Shown one piece after another: positions 1 to 8,645 of a stretch of DNA of 64,000 nucleotides. Each line of letters starts with the position of its first letter. Position 1 is the first letter of the stretch. The notes under the pieces are model-generated. The model worked only from the letters and a program-made list of their open reading frames with translations. It was not told where the DNA came from and ran no database searches. This stretch comes from JAXMCK01 sp046349395 (GTDB taxonomy: Bacteria > Pseudomonadota > Alphaproteobacteria > Geminicoccales > Geminicoccaceae): assembly GCA_046349395.1 (NCBI GenBank), contig JAXMCK010000003.1, forward strand, positions 558,001 to 622,000, in the 5' to 3' direction. Position numbers and translations under genes: made by a program.

Positions 1-520
1 AGGAGCGGTCGGGCGGGACTAGGCCGCCCGTCGACATCGCCATCCCTACCTTCGGTTACCAGAACCATATCGGCATCGACCGGGGCTTCGGTCTGATCCG
101 GACATGGATGGTGACGGACGCCGCCGCCTACGAGGGTGCTCGTCTGCGCGAGGGGTTGCTGGACAAGACCAACACCGCGGCCGGCGTGTGGGCCGACAGC
201 GCCTATCGCTCGGCCGCGAACGAGGAGCACCTGGTCAGGAACGGCTTCGTCAGTCGCATTCACCGCAAGAAGCCGCCGCGCAAGCCGATGCCGAAGCGGA
301 CCCGCCGCGCCAATGCCGAGAAGTCGAAGGTGCGCTCCCGTGTCGAGCACGTCTTCGCCGAGCAGAAGTCCCGGATGGGGCTCTTCGTCCGCACCATCGG
401 GCTCGCCAGAGCGACGACCAAGATCGGGATGGCCAACCTCGTCTACAACCTCAAGCGGCTCGTCTTTCTGGAGAAGTGCGCCTTCACCTGAGGCAGCCCG
501 GGGGGACTGGGTTCGGGACG
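1..520 (+). mobile_element. 3' end of an IS5-family insertion sequence
   Basis: The window opens inside an insertion sequence whose transposase ends at 491. The right boundary is set loosely at about 520, because the G-rich stretch after the stop (about 500-520) looks like a terminal inverted repeat. The left end lies outside the window, so the repeat cannot be paired. The element lies just upstream of a glycosyltransferase gene that lacks its N-terminal part. This suggests, but does not prove, that the insertion cut that gene. Confidence 0.65.
3..491 (+). CDS. IS5-family DDE transposase, C-terminal part
   Basis: This is the C-terminal part of a DDE transposase; its reading frame is open from base 3, so the N-terminus lies before the window. 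The visible protein has the IS5 signature around 'NHIGIDRGFGLIR', then 'VWADSAYRS' near the second catalytic Asp, and 'RVEHVFAEQKSRMG', which holds the DDE Glu. It ends 'YNLKRLVFLEK', typical of the family C-terminus. It would cut and rejoin the element's ends. No frameshift is visible in this part, so the copy may be intact and active. The family call is firm; the subgroup (IS5 or IS1031 type) is not determined. Confidence 0.9.
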   Translation, partial: ERSGGTRPPVDIAIPTFGYQNHIGIDRGFGLIRTWMVTDAAAYEGARLREGLLDKTNTAAGVWADSAYRSAANEEHLVRNGFVSRIHRKKPPRKPMPKRTRRANAEKSKVRSRVEHVFAEQKSRMGLFVRTIGLARATTKIGMANLVYNLKRLVFLEKCAFT

Positions 521-538
521 CCCCGACGCTCACAGCTT

Positions 539-1462
539 ATGCCGGACACATCACTGCCTGAGGCGGTCTTCCCCACCCGAGACCTGCGAGAGAGCGCGTT
601 GATAGAACCGTCCAGGTGGGTGAGTTGGCTGCACGAGACGCTGGTCGACGGACCACGCGCCGGACTTGGCGAAAGGGTGGTGGAATTACTCGGCGAGCTG
701 ACACCTATCGCCGCGATCCATTCGCGCGTGGAAAGCATTCGAGCGGCAGCTTTCCGTCCGGTGATGATCGGTGTTCACCTTCGCCGAGTTGACATGTGCC
801 GGACCCATCCGGAGGTGACGGGGAACACGATGGAGGCGATCGAGGCGATCGACGAGCTACTCGATCTTCATCCGGACGCCGGAATTCTGCTTTGCAGCGA
901 CGACGGTGCCGTCGATCAGATCACCGGCCGACAGCATCAGGAGGGGGTGAGGGAGAGATTTCGATCCCGCTATGGTGCGCGGGTCTTTGCCACCGAGCCG
1001 TGCAGTCTCGATCGTCGATACCCAGCCGCGATCGGCGATGCGCTGGTCGACCTGTGGTTGCTGCGCTGTACCGATGTCATCGTGGGCTCGGCACTGAGTT
1101 CTTTCACGCAGCTCGCAGCTTACGGCCGGGACGTGCCGGTCGTGCTCTGTCGGGCGCCGGAACCCCACGTCCAAGCGGTAACCGGCCGGCTCGACAGATT
1201 GCGACTTAGTCCGCTGTTACGGGCGGTGTCGGGCCGCGAAAACATGTGGACCGGGTGGATGGAGGCCAAGCGCCTGCCGCAACGCTTGGCTTCGGCCACG
1301 GCGAATATGCTCGTACCAGGTCGTCGCGAGCGACGGGACCTTGCGGCGATACGCAGCCTCGCTGTCGAGCCTGTTGTCGATTCTGAGGAGAACTGGAAAG
1401 GGCGGCCCGACCCCGAGGGCAGGCCGCCTGCGGATCAGGCCGCCTTGGGCAAGGGCGGGTAG
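539..1462 (+). pseudogene. Fucosyltransferase-like glycosyltransferase, probably N-truncated
   Basis: The frame from ATG 539 encodes 307 residues resembling the C-terminal nucleotide-sugar half of GT23/O-fucosyltransferase-like enzymes (the NodZ superfamily). Supporting motifs are 'IGVHLRRVDM', an acidic 'LLCSDDGAVDQ' strand, and 'DALVDLWLLRCTDVIVGSALSSF', the usual 'decide-the-donor' Ser-rich loop. The N-terminal acceptor subdomain, which usually starts with a GLGNR-like turn, is missing. The IS5 element ends immediately upstream, so I infer that the insertion removed the 5' end. The last 28 bases overlap the convergent nemA gene. It could instead be a short intact family member started at 539. 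The glycosyltransferase call is moderate and the truncation is inferred. Confidence 0.5.
1401..1428 (-). terminator. Hairpin downstream of the nemA-like gene
   Basis: A 7-bp stem pairs GGCGGCC (1401-1407) with GGCCGCC (1422-1428). On the minus strand it is followed by a short pyrimidine tract (CCCTTTCC). It sits just past the nemA stop and inside the 3' end of the convergent glycosyltransferase frame. The U-tract is weak, so this is a candidate only. Confidence 0.4.
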
Positions 1463-2532
1463 TCGACGTAGCCCTTCTCGCCGCCGGCGTAGAAGGTGGC
1501 GGTGTCGTAGGGGGCGAGCGGCGCGTTGCTGCGCAGACGCTCGACGAGGTCGGGGTTGGAGATGAAGGGCTTGCCGAAGGCGACGGCACCGGCCCAGCCG
1601 CTCGACACGGCCTCGATCGCCCGCTCGCGGTCATAGCCGCCGGCGGCGATGTAGAAGCCTTTCCAAGGTGCCTTGATGTGGGCGATCTTCGCCTTCTCGG
1701 CCATGTCGGGAACCGGGCCCTCGCCGGTCTCGACGAGGTGGAGATAGGCCAGCCCCTGATCGTCCAGCGCCTGCACGACATAGGCGAAGTGGGTCGCGGG
1801 ATCGCTGTCCGACATGCTGTTGAACCCGCCGAGCGGCGACAGGCGGACGCCGACGCGCTCTGGATCCCAGACGCCGGTCACGGCATCGACGACCTCGAGC
1901 AGCAGCCGGGTGCGGTTCTCGATGCCGCCGCCATAGGCGTCGGTCCGATGGTTGGTGCCGTCGCGCAGGAACTGGTCGATCAGGTAACCATTGGCACCGT
2001 GGATCTCGACACCGTCGAAGCCGGCAGCCTTGGCGTGCTCGGCGCCGGCACGGAACTGGGCTACGATGCCCGGGATCTCGTCGGTCTCCAGGGCGCGCGG
2101 CGTCTCGAAGTCGCGCAGGCCCTCGTAGGTGAAGGTCTGGCCCTCGGGCTTGATCGCCGAAGGGGCAACGGGGAGGGCGCCACCCGGCTGCAACAGGCGG
2201 TGGCTGATCCGGCCGACATGCCAGAGCTGGAGGACGATGCGGCCACCCCGGACATGAACCGCCGCCGTCACCTTGCGCCAGCCTTCGACCTGGCGTGCGT
2301 TGAAGATGCCGGGGGTCAGGGGATAGCCCTGGCCCTGCGGGCTCACCTGGGTCGCCTCGGTGATGATGAGGCCGGCGGTCGAGCGCTGGCGGTAATAATC
2401 CGGAGCGATCGGGCTCGGCACCGCCTCGCGATCGGCGCGATTGCGGGTCATCGGCGCCATCACGATCCGATTGGCGAGCTTGATGGCGCCGGCATGAGCC
2501 GGCTCGAACAGCTTGTTCGGGTTGGTCGACAT
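1435..2532 (-). CDS. nemA: Old Yellow Enzyme family ene-reductase (NemA-like)
   Basis: A 365-residue FMN-dependent NAD(P)H oxidoreductase that reduces activated C=C bonds and electrophiles such as N-ethylmaleimide or nitrate esters, in the cytoplasm. The N-terminal 'LFEPAHAGAIKLANRIVMAPMTRNRA' region (split here: LANRIVMAPMTRNRA) is the FMN-binding start. 'LQLWHVGRISH' and 'EIHGANGYLIDQFLRDGTN' are family hallmarks carrying the substrate-binding His and Asn, and 'GGIENRTRLLLEV' follows. The length is normal for the family. It is the last gene of a minus-strand trio after a TetR regulator and a thioredoxin, and the layout parallels nemR-nemA control by electrophile stress. Confidence 0.93.
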   Translation of the reverse strand: MSTNPNKLFEPAHAGAIKLANRIVMAPMTRNRADREAVPSPIAPDYYRQRSTAGLIITEATQVSPQGQGYPLTPGIFNARQVEGWRKVTAAVHVRGGRIVLQLWHVGRISHRLLQPGGALPVAPSAIKPEGQTFTYEGLRDFETPRALETDEIPGIVAQFRAGAEHAKAAGFDGVEIHGANGYLIDQFLRDGTNHRTDAYGGGIENRTRLLLEVVDAVTGVWDPERVGVRLSPLGGFNSMSDSDPATHFAYVVQALDDQGLAYLHLVETGEGPVPDMAEKAKIAHIKAPWKGFYIAAGGYDRERAIEAVSSGWAGAVAFGKPFISNPDLVERLRSNAPLAPYDTATFYAGGEKGYVDYPPLPKAA

Positions 2533-2554
2533 GATCGCTTATTCCTCTTTGGTC

Positions 2555-2884
2555 TCAGTTGCCCTGACCCAGCGAATCGCTGAGCCATGAGTCGAGGGCT
2601 GCCTTGGGTGCTGCGCCCACCTTCGTCGCCACGATCTGGCCGCGGTCGAACAGGAGCAGCGTCGGGATGCTGCGCACGCCGTAGCTCGTCGGCGTCAGCG
2701 GGCTGTCGTCGACATTGAGCTTCTTGATCTTGAGGCGGCCGTCATAGCTCCGGGCGAGTGCTTCCAGCGACGGCGCCACGGCGCGGCAGGGGCCGCACCA
2801 CTCGGCCCAGAAGTCGACGAGGACGGGTCCGTCGGCGTCGAGCACCTCGGCGCGGAAGGTGTCGTCAGTGATCTCGGTCAGCAT
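2555..2884 (-). CDS. Thioredoxin
   Basis: A 109-residue single-domain thioredoxin with the active site WCGPC near residue 30, preceded by 'VLVDFWAEWCGPC', and a cis-Pro loop 'SIPTLLLF'. It reduces protein disulfides in the cytoplasm. The start at 2884 gives the standard N-terminus 'MLTEITDDTF'; an upstream extension in the same frame runs back through the regulator gene and is not credible. It lies 22 bases upstream of the ene-reductase gene and shares its strand with the TetR regulator, so it is probably an inducible thioredoxin for electrophile stress rather than the housekeeping copy. Confidence 0.93.
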   Translation of the reverse strand: MLTEITDDTFRAEVLDADGPVLVDFWAEWCGPCRAVAPSLEALARSYDGRLKIKKLNVDDSPLTPTSYGVRSIPTLLLFDRGQIVATKVGAAPKAALDSWLSDSLGQGN

Positions 2885-2946
2885 CGATCCACTCCTGGCA
2901 TCTTTACTCAACGGTACAAAACTGGTCGAAAAGGAGGCGCATCGTC

Positions 2947-3528
2947 TCAGCCCAGGGCGTCCTCGACGGCGGCGACGACATCGTCGAGCCAAGCCGGGTC
3001 GGGGCGGGCACGCGCCAGCACCTGGAGACCCTGCAGGCAGACCGTGAGGAAGCGGGCGACGCGGCGCGGGTCGCGGGAGTGTGGGATCTCGCCCTTGCCC
3101 TGCGCGATGCGGACGGCGGTCTCGAAGGCGCGCTCGAAGCGGTCAAGCTCGCGGGCGACTCGGGCCCCCATCTCGGGGTCTTCGGCGGCTAGTTCGACAG
3201 CGCAGTTGGTGACGAGACAGCCGTGGCGCTCTCGGTCGGCGACGGCGTCACGGACGGCACAGCGGAAGAAATCGAGGATGGCGGATCGGCCCGCATCGGG
3301 TGCGGTGAGCTTCGCCACCCCGCAGCGGCCCATCTCGCCGACATAGCGGTCGAAGACGCGAAGGAAGAGCTGACGCTTGTCGCCGAAGGCGCAGTAGAGG
3401 CTGCCGCGTCCGAGGCCCGTGGCCAGCTCCAGCTCGTCCAGCGTGGCGCCCTCGAAGCCCTTGCTCCGGAACACACTCATCGCCCGGTCCAGAACCGCCT
3501 CTTCATCGAATGCGCGCGGTCGCGACAT
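2947..3528 (-). CDS. TetR/AcrR-family transcriptional regulator
   Basis: 193 residues. The N-terminal helix-turn-helix spans about residues 10-55 ('GFEGATLDELELATGLGRGS' then 'LYCAFGDKRQLF'), followed by a helical ligand-binding domain. This is the classic TetR fold; it probably represses its own operon and releases DNA on binding a small electrophile or ligand. The gene is first in a same-strand set with thioredoxin and the NemA-like reductase, so local control of those genes is the simplest role. A cysteine (GRCG, about residue 70) could be a redox sensor, as in NemR, but that is inference. Confidence 0.9.
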   Translation of the reverse strand: MSRPRAFDEEAVLDRAMSVFRSKGFEGATLDELELATGLGRGSLYCAFGDKRQLFLRVFDRYVGEMGRCGVAKLTAPDAGRSAILDFFRCAVRDAVADRERHGCLVTNCAVELAAEDPEMGARVARELDRFERAFETAVRIAQGKGEIPHSRDPRRVARFLTVCLQGLQVLARARPDPAWLDDVVAAVEDALG

Positions 3529-3589
3529 CGCTACCTCCTGGATGGCCAGATAGGTATTCTTTAACGGGCGTTCAAGAACCTCCAGGTTG

Positions 3590-5863
3590 TCAACCGAGAC
3601 CGCCCAGGGCTTCGAGCAGCTGGCGCACTTCGGGATCGTTCGGGGCGAGCTTGAGAAGTCGGCGTGCCAGCGAGCGCGCGCCCTCGATGTCGCCCGCCTC
3701 GGCCCGGAACGAAGCTAGCGCGAGCAGGCTCCGCCGGTCGTCGGGGTGGCGCTTCAGGTTGGAGTCGAGCACGCGCATGGCCTCGCCCGGTTTGCCCAGA
3801 TCGTGCAGGGCGACGGCGTAGACGTAGCCGAGGTTCGGATCTTCCGGACCGAGCCGCGCGGCGTCGCCCAGGGCCTGCAGGGCACCTGGGTAGTCGCGCT
3901 TACGGACAAGAGTCAGGCCCAGCGCGTAGTGAAGCGGCGCGCTGTCGGGGTTGGCGGCCAGACCCTGGCGCAGCGTCGCCTCGGCCTGGTCGTTCAGTCC
4001 CGCCGCTCGCTGGGCATCCGCGAGATTCGCCCAAGCCGGGACATAGGTGCGATCGAGCTCGGTGGCGGTGAGGAAGGACTGCTCCGCGTCCACCATGTCG
4101 CCGCGGGCTGCCGCCAGTGTGCCCAGGGCGGACTGTGCCTCGGGTCGGTCGGCGTTGAAGCGCTGTACGGCGACGTACTCGTCCAGAGCGGGCTGCATCT
4201 GCTTGCGGACAGCAGGTGGCAGGTCGACGGTGGGGATGGTGGCGAGCGCCCGGGCCGCATCGATGCGCACGAGCCGGACCGGATCGTCGAGCAGCTTAGG
4301 CAGGACGGCGAGTTTCGTTGCCGGCGCAGCTTGCGCGAGTCCGGCCGCCAGAGCGGCGCGAACGAGTGGATCGGGATCGGCGGCTGCCTTGCCCAGGAGA
4401 TCGGGTGCGAGGGGGTCGGGCCCGGCGAGCAGGCGCTGCAGGGCGCTGGCGCGCACGATCCCGGGTTGTGCCGGGTCGGTGACGAGCGGTGCCAGGAGGG
4501 GACCGGCACCGGGTGCCCCGGCGTCGGAGCGGGCGAAAGCTGCGGCGAAGGTCTGGAAGCCTGGGGCCTTGCCGCCGCTATGGGCAGCGACGGCATCGGC
4601 CGACCATTGCGGGCTCTTGTCGGAGTGGCACGTGTTGCAGGCGTTGGGTGTGCCCAACGTCACCGACAGGTCGGGGCGCGGGATGCGGAAGGAATGATCG
4701 TGCCGCGGGTCGACCACCATGTAGGTCGTCGTCGGCATATGGCAGGCGGCGCACTGCGCACCGGGTGTCCCCGGCGTGTGGAAGTGGTGGGCGGCTGCGT
4801 CGTATTTCGGCGCGTCGTGGCATTGCGTGCAGACATCGTTGCCTGACGCCAACGTCTTGCCCGAATGCGGGTCGTGGCAGTCGCTGCAGGTGACGCCTTC
4901 GGCGTGCATCCGGCTCTGCAGGAAGGAGCCGAGGTTGAACACCTCGTCCTTCATCTGGCCGTCGCTGTGGAAGAGCTGCGGGTCGAGCAACGCTAGGTCG
5001 AAGCCGTCAGCGAAGGGCTCGCCGGCGACGACCTCGTCGGTCAGCTGCGCGCGCCGGGCGTGGCAGCGGCCGCAGACTTCCAACTCGTGCGCGGTGTTCC
5101 GGGGCTGATTGCGGACCGGCTTGCCGGTCGCCGGGTCGAGTGACCAGCCGATTCCTTTGCGCTCGTCGAGGCTGACCGTCAGGCCCTTCGTCGTGTCTGC
5201 GGAGCGCTGGGCCTCGGACTTGGCGGCCCAGGTCATGTGTGATCCGCCGGGGCCATGGCAGCTCTCGCAGCCGACACCCAGCTCGCTCCACTGCGTGTCG
5301 TAGGAGCGTGTCGCCGCGTCGTAGTTCTTCTTCAGCGCGGTCGTATGGCAGTCCGCGCACATGAAGTTCCAGTTCTGCTGCAGCCCGGTCCAGTGCAGCG
5401 GGTCGCCGGGCGGTGGCGGATCGTCGCCGTAGAGGTGGAACCAGCGCTGGCCACCTTGCTCCTTAGGGCGGCTGTCCCACGCGATTCCGAACGATTGAAG
5501 CCGCCCGCCGGGCAGTTCCAGGAGGTATTGCTGCAGCGGTGAGACGCCGAAGGTGTGGCGGAGCTCGTAGTCCTGCGGCTTGCCGTCGGGTCCGGGCGTG
5601 TTGATCCAGAACTTGCCGTCGCGGCGGAAGAAGCGTGTCGCGTCGCCGTTCAGCTCGAACGTCGCATCGTCGAAATCGCCGAGGACGGTCGCATCGGTGG
5701 CGTCCTGCATCGCGTGAGCATGCTGCGATCCCTGCCAGGACTGCGTCTCCCCGACGTGACATCCAGCGCAGGCACCGCTGCCGACGAAGTCGCGAGCCGT
5801 TTCGGCCCGTGCGGTGGCCGTAACCAGCAGAAAGGCGGAGAGAAGAAGTCGACCGGCCAACAT
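3590..5863 (-). CDS. Octahaem cytochrome c fused to TPR repeats
   Basis: A 757-residue exported protein. A signal peptide (residues 1-20, ending ARA) leads into a cytochrome region with eight CxxCH haem c motifs, at residues 32, 169, 199, 264, 326, 345, 371 and 409. From about 440 to 570 come helical HEAT-like repeats, and from about 580 to the end several tetratricopeptide repeats ('AEQSFLTATELDRTYVPAWA', 'APLHYALGLTLVRKRDYPGA'). It should carry electrons in the periplasm, with the repeats as a docking surface. No partner reductase, cytochrome b or haem-lyase gene is next to it, so donor and acceptor are unknown. The multihaem/TPR architecture is recognised in proteobacteria, but I know no assigned function. 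Confidence 0.85.
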   Translation of the reverse strand: MLAGRLLLSAFLLVTATARAETARDFVGSGACAGCHVGETQSWQGSQHAHAMQDATDATVLGDFDDATFELNGDATRFFRRDGKFWINTPGPDGKPQDYELRHTFGVSPLQQYLLELPGGRLQSFGIAWDSRPKEQGGQRWFHLYGDDPPPPGDPLHWTGLQQNWNFMCADCHTTALKKNYDAATRSYDTQWSELGVGCESCHGPGGSHMTWAAKSEAQRSADTTKGLTVSLDERKGIGWSLDPATGKPVRNQPRNTAHELEVCGRCHARRAQLTDEVVAGEPFADGFDLALLDPQLFHSDGQMKDEVFNLGSFLQSRMHAEGVTCSDCHDPHSGKTLASGNDVCTQCHDAPKYDAAAHHFHTPGTPGAQCAACHMPTTTYMVVDPRHDHSFRIPRPDLSVTLGTPNACNTCHSDKSPQWSADAVAAHSGGKAPGFQTFAAAFARSDAGAPGAGPLLAPLVTDPAQPGIVRASALQRLLAGPDPLAPDLLGKAAADPDPLVRAALAAGLAQAAPATKLAVLPKLLDDPVRLVRIDAARALATIPTVDLPPAVRKQMQPALDEYVAVQRFNADRPEAQSALGTLAAARGDMVDAEQSFLTATELDRTYVPAWANLADAQRAAGLNDQAEATLRQGLAANPDSAPLHYALGLTLVRKRDYPGALQALGDAARLGPEDPNLGYVYAVALHDLGKPGEAMRVLDSNLKRHPDDRRSLLALASFRAEAGDIEGARSLARRLLKLAPNDPEVRQLLEALGGLG

Positions 5864-5974
5864 CCGGAACTTTCGATACCATGGAATGGCCGCGTTTCTT
5901 CCACCGAAGGCGGTGGCGAGGGCAAGACCCCCCAGGGAATTCGATCCAGGCCAGTCCGTGATGCCCGCAGCCCG

Positions 5975-7615
5975 TCAGCCCGGCAGCGGGTCCGTTCGCA
6001 GCCAGCGGTAGCCGAACCCGTCGATCTCGATCGGGGCCGTGGTACCCTTGCAGGGGGCGTATAGCTCGTTGCCGAACAGGTCGACGAGCGGGCCGTGCCG
6101 GAAGGCCGTCTCCGCCAATTCGACCGCGACGGGGTGCTCGTCGAGATTATGGAGCAGAAGGAGGCTCCGGTCATGCAGGCGATAGCCATGAGCGAACACG
6201 CTGGGCCTGTCGGTGTCGATCGTCGCGAACGTACCGCTCCCGACCTCCGGACAGCTGGAGCGGACATCGTGCAGGCGGCGTAGCCAGTTCAGCAGAGAGT
6301 CCGGATCCCTCTGCTGGTCCGCGACATTGACGCACTGGGCGCCAAACGGTCCCCGATCGATCGCCGGATGGATCAGCTTGTCGGAGGGAGCGTCGGAAAA
6401 GCCCGCATTATGGCCGCTCGACCATTGCATCACGGTGCGAAGCGGCCAGCGCTCCGGCAGCGACAGATCCTCTCCCATGCCGATCTCTTCGCCATAATAG
6501 AGCACCGGCGTTCCGGGAAGGCTGTAGAGCAGGCTGTAGGCAAGCTCGATACGCCGGCGGTCGCCGCCCAGCATCGAGGCGAGGCGGCGACGGATGCCGC
6601 GGCCGAACAGACGCATGTCCGGGTCGGGTGCGAAGGCGGCGTAGATCTCCTGGCGCTCGTCCTCGGTCAGTCGACTGAGGTCGAGCTCATCGTGGTGGCG
6701 AAGGAACTGGGCCCAAAGACCCAGCGGTGGCGGCTGCGGCCCCAGCCGGAGCCCGCGGACGAGCGGCTCGGCCCGGCGTCGCGCCAAGGCGAGGAACAGG
6801 TATTGGTTGGCAATGAAGGCGAACAGCATGTGCATGCGGTCGCCGTCGCTCGGGCCGAAATAGTCCGAGATGGAGTCGGCCGCGACATTCGCCTCGGCGA
6901 GCAGGACCGCATCGCCGCGCCTCCAGGACACGAACTCGCGCATGCCCCGCAGAATGTCGAAATGCCGTTCGACCTTTCCGTCGGGATGCACCTCCTCGAT
7001 GAGAAAGGGAGCCGCGTCGATCCGAAATCCCGATACGCCGAGCTCGAGCCAGAAGCCCATGATCCGGTCGATCTCCTCACGGACGGCCGGGTTCATCAGG
7101 TTGAGGTCGGGCTGGTAATGGTAGAAGCGATGGAAGTACCAGGCCCCGACCCTGTCGTCATAGGTCCATACACTCTGCTGATGGCCCGGGAACGCCACAC
7201 CCTTGTCCGCATCGCGCGGCTCGTGGCCCGACCAGACATAATAATCCCGAAAGCGGGAGCGAGGGTTCGCGCGCGCCGCCTGGAACCATGGATGCTGATC
7301 GGAGGTGTGGTTGACGACGAGGTCGACCAGGATCCGCATCCCCCTTTCTCGGGCGGCGCGGCTGAACTCGACGAAGTCGCCGAGCGAGCCGCAGGACGGA
7401 TGCACGCCGTAATAGTCACTGACGTCGTATCCATAGTCGCGCCGCGGGCTCGGATAGAAGGGCAGCAGCCAGATGCAGTTGACACCGAGGCGAGACAGAT
7501 GGTCGAGCCGACGCGTGAGGCCACGAAAGTCGCCCGTCCCGTCCTCGTCGGAATCGACATAGGACGCCACGCTGAGCCCGTAGACGATCGCATTCTTGTA
7601 CCAGAGATCAAGCAT
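5975..7615 (-). CDS. GH13 alpha-glucosidase / trehalose synthase-like enzyme
   Basis: A 546-residue GH13 (alpha-amylase clan) enzyme. The start at 7615 gives 'MLDLWYKNAIVYGLSV', the standard beginning of the TIM barrel. Visible motifs are 'DLVVNHTSDQHPWF' (region I), 'GFRIDAAPFL' with the nucleophile Asp (region II), 'VLLAEANV' with the acid/base Glu (region III) and 'FLRHHDELDLS' (region IV Asp). The sequence most resembles the trehalose synthase/maltose-converting branch, but lacks the long maltokinase fusion. It acts on alpha-1,4-glucosides, probably in the cytoplasm because no signal peptide is seen. It stands alone, and the exact substrate is not determined. Confidence 0.85.
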   Translation of the reverse strand: MLDLWYKNAIVYGLSVASYVDSDEDGTGDFRGLTRRLDHLSRLGVNCIWLLPFYPSPRRDYGYDVSDYYGVHPSCGSLGDFVEFSRAARERGMRILVDLVVNHTSDQHPWFQAARANPRSRFRDYYVWSGHEPRDADKGVAFPGHQQSVWTYDDRVGAWYFHRFYHYQPDLNLMNPAVREEIDRIMGFWLELGVSGFRIDAAPFLIEEVHPDGKVERHFDILRGMREFVSWRRGDAVLLAEANVAADSISDYFGPSDGDRMHMLFAFIANQYLFLALARRRAEPLVRGLRLGPQPPPLGLWAQFLRHHDELDLSRLTEDERQEIYAAFAPDPDMRLFGRGIRRRLASMLGGDRRRIELAYSLLYSLPGTPVLYYGEEIGMGEDLSLPERWPLRTVMQWSSGHNAGFSDAPSDKLIHPAIDRGPFGAQCVNVADQQRDPDSLLNWLRRLHDVRSSCPEVGSGTFATIDTDRPSVFAHGYRLHDRSLLLLHNLDEHPVAVELAETAFRHGPLVDLFGNELYAPCKGTTAPIEIDGFGYRWLRTDPLPG

Positions 7616-7854
7616 TGACCTGCCCAAGCAAGGGGCGTCGAACCGCGGGCAGCAGTCGACGACAGCCGCCACGCGCGGCGGACGCCGGCGCTTGTCGTGC
7701 TAACGCCGCAAGTCGGCGGAAGTATCATCGGGAGCGAGGGCGTCAGGAGTCGGGTACCGTGGACGCGACATACCCATCGCTGCGGCGGCTCCCGCGGGTG
7801 GGCGATACGGACTCGCCTGTCGACGGCAGCCGTGTGTGACGGCCACCCGTCCGA

Positions 7855-8508
7855 TCAGAAGGTGTAACGGAGGCCGACGAGAACCTCGTGGGTTCGAAAG
7901 TCGTCCACGTCGAGATCGCCGGTGTCGACGCCGGCGACGCTCGACGAGAAGTCGGTCCCGGCGATGCTGACGAAGCGGTAGCCGACGCTCAAGGTGACAT
8001 GCTGGGCCACGTCGACCGAGAGCCCGCCGCCCACGTTCCAGGCGAAGGCACCGGTATCGTCATCGATCCGGAGCGGCGCATCGTTGCCGGTGTCGACGGA
8101 GAGATAAGCGCCCCCGATGCCGCCGCCGACGAAGGGACGCACCGGCCAGCCGAGGTCCGGATCGAGGAAGAGGTTGACGAAGCCGATCACCGCCGTGGCG
8201 TCGCCGCTGCCGCCGGACGCGAAGCCCGGCGCGCTCACGCGATCGACGTCGAAATCGCGCCAGGACCCGTTCAGCTCCAGCCGCGCCCAAGGAAAGCGAT
8301 AACCGACCGCACCGCCGGCGACGAAGGCGTCGTTGAAGTCGATGCTGCCGTCGACCCCGTCATTGCTGGCATCGACCGAGTCCGGCAGCGAGGCGCCGAG
8401 TTGTGCCTCGACATAGAAGCCGGTCTCGGCTTCGGCGCGGGCCGCACCCTGCGGGATCAGAAGGGCGGGCAGGAGCGCGAGTGCGGGTAGGGTCACAATA
8501 CGGCGCAT
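7855..8508 (-). CDS. Outer-membrane beta-barrel protein
   Basis: 217 residues. A signal peptide ('MRRIVTLPALALLPALLIPQ', cleavage near AEA) is followed by amphipathic alternating strands and a C-terminal 'GLRYTF' ending in Phe, the BAM-recognised outer-membrane signature. It resembles OmpA/opacity-type porin-like barrels with about eight strands ('GAVGYRFPWARLELNGSWR'). ATG 8508 was chosen because GGAG lies six bases upstream. It is not linked to an obvious pathway and stands between two enzyme genes. Specific function unknown. Confidence 0.85.
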   Translation of the reverse strand: MRRIVTLPALALLPALLIPQGAARAEAETGFYVEAQLGASLPDSVDASNDGVDGSIDFNDAFVAGGAVGYRFPWARLELNGSWRDFDVDRVSAPGFASGGSGDATAVIGFVNLFLDPDLGWPVRPFVGGGIGGAYLSVDTGNDAPLRIDDDTGAFAWNVGGGLSVDVAQHVTLSVGYRFVSIAGTDFSSSVAGVDTGDLDVDDFRTHEVLVGLRYTF

Positions 8509-8645
8509 GAACACTCCATGGGACAATCAGGTACGAGCATTGCGATGTAGGGCACGGGATCTTCACGTCCCGATCAACAATACGCGAGCGATCGCACCAG
8601 CATTCCTGCGCCGAGAGCAAGACGATTCACACCAATCTCGATGGG

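Noticed and set aside
6368..7618. 416-codon plus-strand open frame opposite the GH13 gene
   Set aside because: Antisense of conserved catalytic regions of a GH13 enzyme; no homology-like pattern.
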